Positions 46,056-56,982 are shown, counted from the stretch's first letter. The stretch: DNA of 64,000 bases from Corbicula japonica (GCA_038501625.1 JAZAYU010000005.1:6324001-6388000), one strand, 5' to 3'. Made by a program: numbers and translations. The notes: a model not told the origin generated them from the sequence alone.

Positions 46056-46903
46056 CAGGGGTCAAAGTTTTCCGGCTTATGCCTGAATTCCGGTTTTCGG
46101 GAGCGGCTTGGGTCTTTTTTCCAAATCGTGTAAATCCAAGGAGATATTGGGGGCGGGGCAGTGTAGACGAGTCATACGACGACAACGATATCGACCCGAA
46201 TCACGTTTATCTTAGCAATTACGCGTGTACCTAACATCAAATCTGATTGGCTGAAACTGGGTTATAACAAGCTAACTTAGGCTGAAATCATCGAATCAAA
46301 TTCGTCGTAACATAATATCAGTGTAATATCAGGCAAAATGGCGCCCTCCATGGATAGCATGAGAAAATGAAAATGAAGTTGTGATACCAAATCGCTAGAA
46401 ATAAATGTAAAAAATAAATGGAATTCGGAATGGCTCTCAGAATGCGACAAAAACGGTAACAGGTTGGAAATCTGGCTTAGAAAGCCTGATATTCCAGGCG
46501 CTGCATATTGCGAGTGCTGTGTCAAGACAATAAAGTACGCTTATAATTTTGTTTGTTTAAAAAAAAATGATAAAAATTGTTTTTCGCAAGCATAAGATTT
46601 AGTTTTGTAGCCTTGTGATTCTTCATGTAATGAAAAGAGAGAAAATATCATTTAGTCTAATCAGTGGCTTGATTGACATAATTTATAAACATTTTCAATT
46701 GTCAATTTTCAACATGACAAAAGAATATATTGTTGAGAAAAAAATATATTTTAGAACAATTGTGTCTCAGGAAAACACAAGAATAAGCCTTGAAATTTAC
46801 TAAAATGCAGGAGCTTCCGGGGGCCTCCAGCCCCCTGGACCCATGGTCAGGGCTTTGGCCAGCTTTATTTCAGGCTTTTACATTTTTCTAACTTTGACCC
46901 CTG
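46056..46903 (+). mobile_element. 848-bp TIR element carrying a broken zinc-finger-like frame
   Basis: Ends CAGGGGTCAAAGTT and AACTTTGACCCCTG, flanked on both sides by TACTTA (46050-46055 and 46904-46909). Near the right end is CCGGGGGCCTCCAGCCCCCTGG, a GC-rich hairpin common in molluscan transposon tails. It contains the pseudogene at 46338-46595. It lies 14 bp from the preceding TA element. Superfamily uncertain (hAT- or P-like by the CAGGG start). Confidence 0.75.
46338..46595 (+). pseudogene. Transposon-encoded N-terminal zinc-finger-like fragment, broken by two stops
   Basis: ATG at 46338 (CAAAATGGCGCCC) starts MAPSMDSMRK, then TGA, AAA, TGA, and the same frame continues coding-like to TAA at 46593-46595. 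Downstream it contains WLSECDKNGNRLEIWL and AYCECCVKTIKYA. The WL-x(n)-W ... YCxxC-K layout resembles the BED/ZMYM-like N-terminal fingers of DNA transposases in invertebrate genomes. The two TGA codons could be CGA codons decayed at CpG, which is inference. The rest of the transposase is absent. Confidence 0.55.
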
Positions 46904-46909
46904 TACTTA

Positions 46910-47640
46910 CTGTGTCACATCTAACTTGAATTCTGAATCACAATTTTTTTGTTGGCAGTTTTGCAAGAAGCAAAACTAAGTTTATAATAGAAGTACACTT
47001 TTACAAATGAGTTAGCACTGTTTCTGTTTTAAAAAAAATAAAAACCCGTTTGAAAACGGAACCTTTTATGGAAAAAAACCTTTGTCGGATGGGTAGACTT
47101 CTAAAGTTGTCTCTCTTAAAAGTAAATATAACTGGATCTGAATATAATTAAACGTGGAATTGTTTTAAATAACAACAAACATACATACAATGAAGACACC
47201 TTTGGGGTAGGGCAGCATCTATATGTTCTCTTACTTGAGAGGTTCATAGCCTTACTAAACTTCAGTATGTCCATGTCCATATTATCTCAGCCAAGTTCAT
47301 TAACCAGCTTGCTTGTCACTTCAGAGTAATGGCCCTTTAATTATTGATATTTGACCAATTGAGTTTTGTCTGCTCTCCAACTTAAAAAGACTTATCCAGT
47401 CTTCACCACATAGCTTGATCAGAATGCTTAAAGCCTTAATATGAACAAGTTTAATATCCAGCCAGATTGTTAAATTGTTAAATGACTTATGAGTTATGTC
47501 CCTTTAATTTCTGACTTTGACCAAATGAGCTCTTTATGCTTCCCAATTTGGAAAGCCTTTGTCCAGTCCTCACTTTAGTTGGTCAGAATGTTAATGAACA
47601 TAATATCCAAATAAATTTTACAACTGATTAGCTTATCTCA
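46910..47640. other. Putative intron; diverged tandem words
   Basis: Repeats of GGCCCTTTAATT/TTTGACCAAATGAGCTCT spaced about 180 bp apart (47330 and 47510) suggest a decayed tandem pearl-like core of two or three units. No gene. Confidence 0.4.
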
Positions 47641-48782
47641 TACCTGCCATATCCCCCGGCGGGGGGAAAAATCCCCCGGAATTTAGAGCCATCCCCTGGC
47701 CCCCCGGCGGGAGACGAAAATCCCCCGAATTAACAAAAGTTAAGAAAAAAATTATAAAAATGCATTTTTGTTGCTCTCATCAGACATTTGTCTAAACGCC
47801 GAATACACCGTTACGTATCTTGGACTCCTAACGGTTGTGTCAAAACGTTCCGAATTCGTCTAATTAGTGTCACCGAGAGGATTATCGATTATTTAGTGAG
47901 AATTGACACTAACAGGATTGTTTATTGGATACTTGATTGTTTGCATAGGTGTGAATGAAATCACAAATATACCGTCTGTTTTATGTACAATTAACGGACT
48001 TGTTTAATGATTGAAGGTTTTTTTATGATGTCCAAAATATGTGTGTATCCAGATAATGGGTCACTTTCGGATACAAATTATTCGTCTTTTGACCAACAAT
48101 TAACGTTTTGGCACGTTTGCAAATATTTTTTTAATTACAAAGTAGGAAGAAATGGCCAGTCAAGCTGATTCTTGCATCCTTGGAATAAAAATATAATAGC
48201 CAAGCTGCAACATTTGATATATTCAGGGACGGTCCAGATTCAGTAGTGTTGCTCGAACACAATTTTTGGGCAGCAATATTTAATTTTCATGGGGATTTTG
48301 AACAGAAAATAGAAATTATAATGTAAATACACAAAGACTTTCCTAAACAAACCCCCTTAGCATACTTAGAAAGATCCAGACTGACTCCTGGTCTGGTTTG
48401 ACTGCAGAGACCATATGTTGAGCGTTAAATTCGAACTCAGCATCTTCAGCAAGTTAATAACATCCAAGTCCATGTTAGTTAACTTAAATAATTGTTCTAA
48501 CTGATGTTAGTCTGTGCTATGCACATCAGAGTTTGTCAGACTGTTCATATAGTGTTTGTTTTATATAGTTTTATTATGTGCTGACACCCTGTTACAAAAA
48601 AAAACATAATAAAAATATTGTTTAAATAAATGAGGATAAATATATTTAAAATTGCATCTTAGTTTAGTTTCTGGTAAATTCCGCTTGATTAGCCGCGTTA
48701 AAAAATCCCCTGGAATTATATCGGAATCCCCTGGAATTTCGAACCAAATCCCCTGGAATGCTTTCCAGAAATATGGCAGGTA
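47641..48782. mobile_element. 1.14-kb TIR element (TACCTGCCATAT ends)
   Basis: Ends TACCTGCCATAT and ATATGGCAGGTA, with AATCCCCCGGAATT/AATCCCCTGGAATT words repeated in both subterminal regions (47650-47735 and 48700-48760). The interior is AT-rich with no transposase and is interrupted by a CAGGGACGG-type insert at about 48225-48390. Confidence 0.7.
48225..48390 (+). mobile_element. CAGGGGCGGATCC-family short element (nested copy)
   Basis: CAGGGACGGTCCAGATTCAG, TTTTTGGGCAGCAATATTTA and AAACCCCCTTAG ... AAGATCCAGACTGACTCCTG match the order of the 24664-24835 copy. Inserted in the TACCTGCCATAT element. Confidence 0.6.
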
Positions 48783-48850
48783 TGTTATCTGGATATATGG
48801 CACTGTTCCATCAAATCAGCAATGCTCACTTTCTAACTTCAGATGCCTTT

Positions 48851-49652
48851 TTATACGCCCATTTGAAAAACGGGACGTATTATGGGAACACCTGCGGCCG
48901 GCGGCCGGCGTCCACAGGGTTTCCGCTCTCTAAGTCAAAGAGTTTTCATCCGGTCTTTATCAAACTTGGTGAATATGTTGGTGGGCATAATATCTCGACC
49001 AAGTTCTATAACCAGCCAAATCCCCCCCAGGCACTCCTGAATTATGGCCATTGAATTGTCCAAAATTACTGTTTCCGCTCTCTAAGTCAAAGAGCTTTCA
49101 TCCAGTCTTTATCAAACTTGGTGAATATGTTGGTGGGCATAATATCTCGACCAAGTTCTATAACCAGCCAAATCCCCCCAGGTACTCCTGAATTATGGCC
49201 CTTGAATTGTCCAAAATTACTGTTTCCGCTCTCTAAGTCAAAGAGCTTTCATCCGGTCTTTATCAAACTTGGTGAATATGTTGGTGGGCATAATATCTCG
49301 ACCAAGTTCTATGACCAGCCAAATCCCCCCAGGCACTCCTGAATTATGGCCCTTGAATTGTCCAAAATTACTGTTTCCGCTCTCTAAGTCAAAGAGTTTT
49401 CATCCGGTCATTATCAACTTGGTGAATATGTTGGTGGGCATAATATCTCGACCAAGTTCTATAACCAGCCAAATCCCCCCAGGCACTCCTGAATTATGGC
49501 CCTTGAATTGTCCAAAATTTGGGTTTACGCTTTGTCCAAAACCTGAATAAGCGGTATCTGCTCTCCAAGTCGAATAATTTTCATCAGATCGTTACGCAAC
49601 TTTGATGATCAGCATTTTGACGGGCGTATTTTGTGTCAGTTTGGCACTCTTG
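48851..49652 (-). mobile_element. Pearl/HINE-like element with 151-bp core array (4 copies)
   Basis: Read on the minus strand it starts CAAGAGTGCC (49652 backwards) and has the ATACGCCCGTC box. Four cores follow (TTTCCGCTCTCTAAGTC at 48920, 49072, 49223 and 49374, diverged at 49524), then a GC-rich GCCGGCGGCCGGCG tract instead of GGAC repeats, and the 3' hairpin ACGTCCCGTTTTTCAAATGGGCGT. Core copies are nearly identical. The plus-strand frames at 48652-49550 are by-products. Confidence 0.75.
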
Positions 49653-49919
49653 TTTAATCTTTATTGTACTTAGTTAGAATGTGTTTGAGCATAATAGCTC
49701 AGCCAGATACATGAAATGATTAAAATTTCACCAAATTTGCTATGTTGGCTGTTAGATGGTGCATGTTTTGTAGCAGTTTGGCACTCCATTTAGATTTCAA
49801 TTTAAACTGTTAAACATTTTTAAGGTTGCGAGATGTCCAAATATAGCACAACGGAGAATACAGCAGTTTTTCTATTGAAATGTTCGGAATTAATAATGTT
49901 CTTTTTTTTTGTTTTTCAG
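49653..49919 (+). other. Intron end and splice acceptor before the first coding exon
   Basis: A long T-rich tract (CTTTTTTTTTTGTTTTTCAG) ends at AG 49918-49919. The open frame that appears to start at 49833 reads through this tract (a run of Phe codons), so its first 32 residues are intronic. Confidence 0.75.
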
Positions 49920-49928
49920 AATAACAGA

Positions 49929-50914
49929 ATGGAAGAGGATGATGATGATGTCCATTACTGTCTTGTGTGCAACAAGACGGTTCCTGGTCTAAGCAACTAC
50001 ATTTTACACAAGAAAAATGAATGTGCAGGGCGCAAAAACAAGCCAAAGCCCACAACCAGTCAAGACTACAATTTAGAAAATGAAAAATTTGTGAACCGGT
50101 CTTGTACATTTTCCTCTGCTAACCAGCCTGAAAACTTGAACCAGTCATATGCCCCTGAGAGTTATCCCCCCTTCAGCAATGAGGAGTTCTTGGCAAGCAC
50201 GGGCGTTGAAAGGTTGGACCTTACACTAAGAGGAAACCTCCCTGGGAATGATGATGAATATAAGAAGATTTTGTCAAATACAACCAGTTCCTTAATAGGT
50301 GTTTCACCAGGTTTTAATTCTACACACATAAACCTTGTTACCGATGGTAACATAGTGACATCAGATAACCAAAATTTAACATGTAATCTAAGTCCAATTT
50401 TCTCAGTTTCTCAAACAGCTCTAAGTCCGAAACTGATTGCCGTAACCCAAGAAGACTATGGCATTCTCAGTGTCACTCCAACACTCTCAGCTGCCGATGC
50501 TAAATTCACCTCGGAAATCCCCACCACGGAAGATTTTGGTATACTTTCGGTCGGAGTAACTGGAAATAGAAACAACTTGCCCCAGACGTCATCTAGTCCA
50601 TTCAAGACCAACCGGAAAGGGCATTTAGATGGCGTTGAACAACTGGACAAAGAAACATGTGATCAAGTAGAGGATTTTTTTCAATCACTGGAACTTATGA
50701 GCAAATCAGACCCAAGGGCAGATAAAGGGCAGCTACCGATATCCAACTTTCTCAACAATCTAACGTTCAGTGATGATGAAGATTTGGGATTTGATTTCTG
50801 CGATGATATGTCATTGGACGATTCAGAAGAAGAAGACAATCAAGCGCCCCCTAGAGGTCACACTGGAGGCAAATGGAAACCTGGAGAAAAACCACTGGCT
50901 TATAAGAAAATAAG
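49929..50914 (+). CDS. ZNF407: ZNF407-like zinc-finger protein, coding exon 1 (residues 1-329)
   Basis: The exon starts at 49920 after a strong acceptor and the first ATG is at 49929. It runs to the donor ATAAG/GTGATT (50914/50915) and leaves 2 nt of an Arg codon. Joined to 52796, the reading frame continues without change, giving a 1,477-residue protein in total. Residues 1-8 are acidic. Residues 11-32 form a CCHC finger (C11, C14, H27, C32; LSNYILHKK) reminiscent of FOG-type fingers. The middle is Ser/Thr/Asn-rich and probably disordered. An acidic stretch (about 281-306) precedes GKWKPG (314-319). The product should be a nuclear DNA- or protein-binding factor. Whether coding sequence exists 5' of this exon cannot be excluded, since no stop separates the acceptor from the ATG. 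Confidence 0.75.
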
Positions 50915-51131
50915 GTGATTTGGTTTTATTCCAGATTTAAGATTCTGTGTTGCAATTTTAATTTGTTTCAAATGCAGAGCTAATATCACAATTTCCTTAA
51001 ATCCTATGTTGATGCAAGTAAATATTAATTTTTCTAGTTTTGACCCCACCTGATTCTGAGCTTGGGGTCATTTAGGAAACGTGGTCAAATTTTGCCAGAA
51101 TAAAGATATTTATTGTATCTGTTGCATTTAA

Positions 51132-52580
51132 GGTTTTAGAACTGTAATATTTCCGCAAAACATCGACTTATGCCGTCACTAATTCGTGTTTTCCGAACGC
51201 CGATTCGTATGTTTCCGGTTGATACTATTTTTCGTAAAAGGAGTTTTATAGGTGTTTACCGCGATTATGACGTCATAAATAACTAAATCAATTAACAAAA
51301 TGCAGATATAAAATTGATGTAAAGTAAACAAATATTTTCATAACAAATACTCAAAATAAGTTTGTAGACGAACAACACTCAGCAATGAATAGAGCTTATA
51401 TGAAATTGACCACCGTTTGATCAATCCTCCATGGCGCAATGGTAACGCTCAGGACTCCTCATTTTGACGGACTTGGTTCAATCCTCGGGAGAGGAACCTT
51501 TTTTTCCTGTTTCTTCTTTTTTTTTTAAATTGTTGTGAGGTAATTTTTGGAGAAAATAGTATTATAAATCAATAGGTTTAAAATTCGAAAATTATTGTTA
51601 TTATTCTTCATCTTCATTTAGCCATGAAAACGGAAATATTGTAATGATATTATTACAAAATACTGACTCTTTTATAATACAGCAACAGAATCACGATATG
51701 AAACTAAAATGATTGTGGAATCTGTACTTTCATTTAGGAAAATGTTGCTATTTTATTGTTTCTATATTTGAACAGTAATTTTGTGATACCTGTCTTATAA
51801 AAGTAATTTTATGTGTTTGCACGATGATTTTTTTCCTTTAAAAGAATGCTTTGGTTGCTATGGTTACGGTTGCCAAAATTACTTTTTTTTTAGGTTAAAT
51901 TTTAACCAGCATAGCTGATTGCTTGCGTATTTCTTGTATTTAAAAAAATTTGAGGGGGTATAAAAAAATGACCATTCGTAAACCAAGCCCTTTGGTTTTT
52001 GTGGTTTTTAACCGTTTGGTCTGGGCCTTAGGTACCTATTTTGTAGGCCAATAAAATGAAAACGAGATGGTGAAGTGCTTTGATTTTTTTATTACTTGAT
52101 TCTACAATGTTTACACATTGCAGATAATTTTTATGTATATCATAATAATTGTACTGCATTAAACATGCACAAAAATCTCAGATAAAAACTTGCTGAATTT
52201 TTGCAGCTCGGAAAAATGTGCATTTTCGAAGCTGGGGTGCACTTAAAGAAATTCAATTTATGAAGTGTTAGAAATAAATTCTAAACACAATGCTTGTTTT
52301 TTCCTGTTCAGCTATGATGTTCTTTAACAATTAGCCTTTATTTTACAAAATTTACAAGGTTTGAAAGAAATAGAGTTGAATTTAGCTTCTGATATGTTTG
52401 ATTTTACAACCCATTTTTCGAAACAGAGGGTCCCCTTCTAAAATACTGAATTTTCTGAGTTACGCACGGTAAATGTTTTTTAAAACTCTTCTTTAGATGT
52501 CTAAATGTATGTACATTGTACTTGGAAATGAAAACAACAAAATCCCAATCTGCAAAAGTGTATATTACAGTTCTAAAACC
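51132..52580. mobile_element. 1.45-kb TIR element in the zinc-finger gene intron
   Basis: GGTTTTAGAACTGTAATAT (51132-51150) is exactly inverted at 52562-52580. Flanking bases are TTAA on the left and ATAA on the right, so the target duplication is unclear. The left subterminal region is CpG-rich (TTCGTGTTTTCCGAACGCCG). No transposase seen. It contains a tRNA-like sequence at 51425-51495. Confidence 0.65.
51425..51495 (+). tRNA. tRNA-like sequence (degenerate; possible tRNA pseudogene or SINE-type head)
   Basis: 71 nt long. Box A-like TGGCGCAATGG and box B-like GGTTCAATCC are present at tRNA spacing. D stem GCG/CGC, anticodon stem CAGGA/TTTTG with a seven-base loop CTCCTCA (nominal anticodon CCT). 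The acceptor pairs TCCTC with GAGGA, but two acceptor pairs and one T-stem pair mismatch. T-runs follow at once, as in Pol III terminators. Those mismatches and a pyrimidine at position 37 argue for a decayed copy. Confidence 0.4.
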
Positions 52581-52795
52581 ATAAAATATGAAGTAAATAC
52601 TTTTTTGACCCTTGAAAATATATGAAAATGAATTTTATGCACTTTTATAAGTAGTTCAGTTCAATGAACACAAGATTTGACTTGCTTCGATCTGATTTTG
52701 ATCCCTTGAAAATTTCTCAACTGGTGTCAGATGCTCCTTGGTTTTCAAAAGCTTTTGAAATCCCTGTATTCAGATCTAAATTTACTACATTTCAG

Positions 52796-55700
52796 AAACC
52801 GTGGAAAATGGCCTCCCGGACAGGGTCCATTTAGGTCAGCCAGCCAACAGAAGCGTGCACCAGCAAGCCGTGGGAAAAACATCACCCTGATCCCGGGTCA
52901 TAAACCGAAGTTTGTAAAAAAGAACCGAACTGTTAATAAGTCAGACGGCAAAATATACACATGTAGTTTTTGTGTTATCACTTTCACTAACAGATTTCAG
53001 TATTCGAATCATTGTAATTCTAAGTCACACCGAGAAAGAGCTGCCGGACAAAAAGCCAAAGTGAAAATTGAAGTTGTTAATAAAGGGGTTGATTCTAATC
53101 AGAATCAGGAAAAGAATATTGATGAAAGGAATGATTTGTCTGAAGGGGTAGATGTTAGAGAAGGTGAAATAGAACAGAATGTGGCAATTCAAACTACAAG
53201 TGCAGAAAACAATGCTGCGGAAGATAGAAGGAAAGAAAACTTTGACGAAGAAATGGATGGTTACGAAACTGATGACTATTTTCATGAAGAGAATTTAGAA
53301 ACAAACAGTAAAGAGTCTTTAGAGACTAACAATAAAGAGACTAACAATAAAGATGTTAAACCATTTATTGACACTGTTGATAAAGTAGGAAATGAAGGTG
53401 ACGGCACGGCTGGTTATATTGAAGTTCCTATACAAGTTCATGTTTGTACGGTCTGTGATAAGAAATTTCACAATAAGTTTTTATTAGCGCGGCACCTTCT
53501 GACCAAGTTCCACCAGAATAGAGCTTTGGGAAACAAAGAAGCTCATACGGAAATTGTTCTAAAGTATCACAAGTACATTGTTAAACTAAGTCCATACCAA
53601 TGTGGGATTTGTCAGTTTTATTTCAACACAAATGATGACTTTGAAAATCATTTAAGGGACGAAGAACATGAAGAAAACTGGGGAGACCTTTTAGGTGAAA
53701 TACAGTGTACACTTTGTCAGTTTAAAACACATTGTGTCAATGATATGCGACAGCATATTGTATCAGATGATCATTCGAAACGTGTTCAAAAACAAGACAA
53801 AATCTGTATAATTAAGGAATGCCATACTGGATGTGTATGCAAATTTTGTGGACTCAAAATGGTCTCGTTTGCGCGTTTACAGGCACATGTTTTGTTGAAA
53901 CATTCCGATGGTAAAATTGTTGAAGGAGTCCAAAAGAAGAAACATGGTGTAAGAAATAGACCCATTTGCCCAGCATGTGGCATACAGATGGCGTCCGCCA
54001 GTGCATTAATTATGCATGTTCGCAGAAGGCATTCGAAAGAAAAGCAATACAGATGTGAATATTGCTTGTATGAATGTTCTGAAAAGTATTCAATGACAAA
54101 TCATCTTAAAACTCCCCTGCACATGAAGCGGAAACTAGAATTTGAGCAATTGAAGATTAAAACAGTAAATGATAAAACCAACGGCATGGATGAAGATTCA
54201 ATGCTTAATAATAGCGAGGCGACACTGTTGGAAGATAATACAGATAATCAAATTAAAAACAACGAAGGAAATACTAAATCTTCACAAGCAGAACTTGATA
54301 ATGGGACTGCAGATACTGGGTTTATAGAAAATGAACTTGATGATGATAACCCCAAAGATGCTGAATGGATTCCAAAGAGTGCAGAAAAGAAGAAAAGAGC
54401 TGGAAGAAAGAGAAAGAACTTTGATGGTTTTGATGTGAACGAGACATCAATAAAATGTACACACTGCTCATTCACTGTGAAACATTATGACGATTTAAGA
54501 CCCCATTATTTGAAAGAACATTCAGCCCATACTAGGATATGTGAATTGTGCGACATGTTTTTCTTATCAGAGAAAGGTTTAAAGCTTCATATACTTAGCA
54601 GAGAACATCAGGCTAATATAGAGTCCTCTGAGGGCCACAAACCAAAGGCTGAGAAGTATTTTCAATGTCAGGTCTGTAAGAAAAAGTTCACAGATGAAAA
54701 CTACTGTAAATTTCACACTGCATACCAACATCTGCATTCTACAACTGAAGAGGCAGCATATAAAGCTAATGGGTTTAAGAGTGTAACGCGGGATAAATTT
54801 GCCGATTTTCTGAAGAGTATAGAACACCGTGGTTTTAAAGAATCCCTCGCTTGCCCAGATTGTGGGGTGAAAGTGAAAAAGAATAACTTGATGGTGCATT
54901 TACGTTGCCATACTGATGAAAGGCCATTTTTATGCAGACTATGTCCAAAGACTTTTAAATCAAACTATACGCTAAGGAAACATTTGTTAGGACATTATGG
55001 TGTCCTAGAAAATGAATGCAACATTTGTGGGAAAACTTTTAATAAGCCGTGTAATTATCATGCCCATATGGAATTGCATGCTATGGAGAAATCTAGTAAA
55101 GAAAAAGATCATATTTGCGACACATGTGGACAGTCTTTCTATTTGGCATCGCAACTAAAGGTTCACATGCGAAGACATATGAAAAGAACCCTGAAATGTA
55201 CCCATCCAGGCTGCCATTGGACATTTGCATTTAAACATGAGTTGAACTCCCACATGATCACGCATACTGACAACAAGCCATTTTTATGTACCACCTGTGG
55301 GTTTTCGGCATATTCTCGTTACCAGCTGAAACGCCATGAGAGATCGCACTCAAATGAAAGAAAATTCCACTGTGAATATTGCACATACAAAGCTGGAAAC
55401 AAAACACATCTCCATCGGCATATGAGAATACACATCGGCTCTAAACCGTTTAAGTGTCCCTACTGTAGTTTTGCATGCAATACACATGAAAACATACGCA
55501 AACACATACTTGAGACCAAGAAACACGAAGGAATGAAAGTTTATCCATGCAAATTCTGCAATTATGGCACAAACGTTGGGAAAGAGTTTCGAGCACATCT
55601 TTTCACAGAACATGATAAAGAAACAGACGGAGGTGCTAGAGGTTCCGCACTGTCAGTTTTTACGGGACTGTTCAATCGGGAAGAGGATCTGGAAAAACCC

Positions 55701-56243
55701 GAGGAAGGTATGCAGATTCTTCCGTGTAAAGAAAGGAAACACACAAGGAGAAAAATAAAGGAGGAATTAAAAGAAGCAATGGAAGAGGACTGGAACGATG
55801 ATGATTTGCAGTCCAGTCTGACTGGCGAGGAAAAGAAACGCAGAAAGCGGAAAAGAGCCAAGAAGAGTGTACGGATTATTGATGAAAGTTCGGAGGGTTA
55901 TCGTGGTTCTTTTGAACAAGGTATTAAGACGGATGTTACTCCACACCCAGGGCCGTATCCTGCCTCGTTAATAATTGTCACTCATCCTTCGGTGCTTACA
56001 AATCCGGTTGATATGCCGAGACATAATTCTATTATTTCGTTATTTACTGATCCAAGTGTTAGTAACAGAATGATGGATGTTTGCAGAATGACAGAAAGCC
56101 TGGCTTCCGGCTCAAGGAGTCAGGTTGATTACAAATTAGGCTTGGTACAGGGAACCATTGAACCCGGGTTCCAGGATTATAAATTCACTCCTCCGTCACT
56201 TCCAAATGCTACAGGAATTCAAGATAACCAGCAGTATTTTTAA
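52796..56243 (+). CDS. ZNF407: ZNF407-like zinc-finger protein, coding exon 2 (residues 329-1477)
   Basis: Starts after TTTCAG (52795) and ends at TAA 56241-56243. It holds 19 C2H2 fingers: 385-407, 546-568, 598-620, 633-655, 677-698, 720-741, 749-771, 883-904, 911-933, 953-974, then a dense block 1015-1034, 1042-1062, 1070-1090, 1103-1123, 1130-1152, 1160-1180, 1188-1208, 1216-1239 and 1247-1268. Early fingers often have matrin-like H-x5-H spacing. Acidic linkers separate them, and a basic AGRKRK (about 864-869) and KKRRKRKRAKK (about 1341-1351) look like DNA-binding or nuclear-localisation segments. The closing block (KCTHPGCHWTF, PFLCTTCGF, ENIRKHIL, KHEGMKVYPC, NYGTNVGKEFRAHL) matches the terminal finger block of vertebrate ZNF407, as I recall it, almost motif for motif. 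Human ZNF407 is about 2,250 residues, so this protein is shorter, particularly in its C-terminal tail. Expected role: nuclear transcription factor. ZFAT/ZNF335-type relatives are less likely. The frame seems open upstream to 52731, but that part is intron. Confidence 0.8.
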
Positions 56244-56360
56244 CCCTTTACTCAGTAGATAGGCCTTTATGGTGTGGGCGAACAATGAAGATCCAGATCA
56301 GCCTGCACATCAGGATCTACATTATTTGCTTTTTGATTTTTATTCGCTTTTTATTTCATT

Positions 56361-56611
56361 GAGGCACGCCACGGGAAAAGGTACCTTCGGTCATTTTTTG
56401 TGTCATTTTTGTTGTTATTATATTTAGAAAGAACTTTCAAATTTCTATTATTTTCTCATAATAAAACAGTGATTTTGTTACACATTTTGACAATAAAATG
56501 GTATATTTACCGCGAATTGCATAATAATTAATGTCGTCTGCTCAACTTTATGACGTCGTTTCAAGGATTGACGTCAACTACCCGAAGGTATCTTTTCCCG
56601 TGGCGTGCCTC
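56361..56611. mobile_element. 251-bp MITE with GAGGCACGCCACGGGAAAAG ends
   Basis: Perfect 20-bp terminal inverted repeats, extended by GGTACCTTCGG/CCGAAGGTATC. Inserted in the spacer of the TTAA MITE. The interior has two AATAAA motifs (56460-56465 and 56492-56497), the first after the gene's stop codon on the plus strand. Confidence 0.85.
56460..56497 (+). promoter_or_regulatory. Candidate poly(A) signals for the zinc-finger gene
   Basis: AATAAA at 56460-56465 and 56492-56497, 217 and 249 bp after the stop codon, both inside the 251-bp MITE. Use is inferred; no cleavage site can be seen from sequence alone. Confidence 0.35.
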
Positions 56612-56751
56612 CATTGTTTCTGACTGAAAAGCAAACAGTGCAGATCTTTATCAGATAGTTCTGATGTGCTGGCTGATCTGGATCTAGACTGATTGTAAAT
56701 GCAATAATTTGCTTAATTATTTTTAGATGAAGTTAATCCTTTTTATGAATT

Positions 56752-56982
56752 TTAACTATTTGCTCCATAATTTACACGTTTCATCACATGGGCAAACAGT
56801 TTAGATCCATTCATGCCATCTGATCCAGATCTACACTTTTAGCTAATAATTATAACAATAACCTTATGAATCTAAAAAATTGTAGTTCCTGATCAGATGG
56901 CATAGATGTGCTGGCTGATCAGGATCTACATTGTTTGCCGTGCGATAAAATGAATATATACATGTATTGAGGAAAGGGTTAT
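56752..56982 (+). mobile_element. TTAA-type MITE copy
   Basis: TTAACTATTTGCTCCATAAT at the left and TGAGGAAAGGGTTA at the right. Interior CATGCCATCTGATCCAGATC and CTGATCAGATGGCATAGATG present. Confidence 0.7.

Larger units (their letters stand above)
50915..52795 (+). other. Intron between the two coding exons
   Basis: GT at 50915-50916 and AG at 52794-52795 (TACTACATTTCAG). Phase 2 on the left and the matching single base on the right. It is largely filled by the 1.45-kb element at 51132-52580. Frames inside are not coding. Confidence 0.75.
56240..56736 (+). mobile_element. TTAA-type MITE overlapping the stop codon, split by a nested element
   Basis: TTAACCCTTTACTCAGTAG begins at 56240. 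The TAA stop of the zinc-finger gene (56241-56243) lies inside its terminal TTAA. First-module sequence (GAAGATCCAGATCAGCCTGC, ATCAGGATCTAC) precedes the nested 251-bp element at 56361-56611. The second module (GTGCAGATCTTTATCAG, GCTGATCTGGATCTAG) follows, and the right end is GATGAAGTTAA. Confidence 0.75.

Noticed and set aside
49833..49928. N-terminal extension of the zinc-finger frame to the ATG at 49833
   Set aside because: It reads through a polypyrimidine tract and 3' splice site as a run of Phe. The ATG at 49929 after the acceptor is preferred.
52731..52795. Using the ATG at 52731 as an independent start for the second exon
   Set aside because: An acceptor at 52795 joins exon 1 in exact phase. 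Residues before it are intronic.
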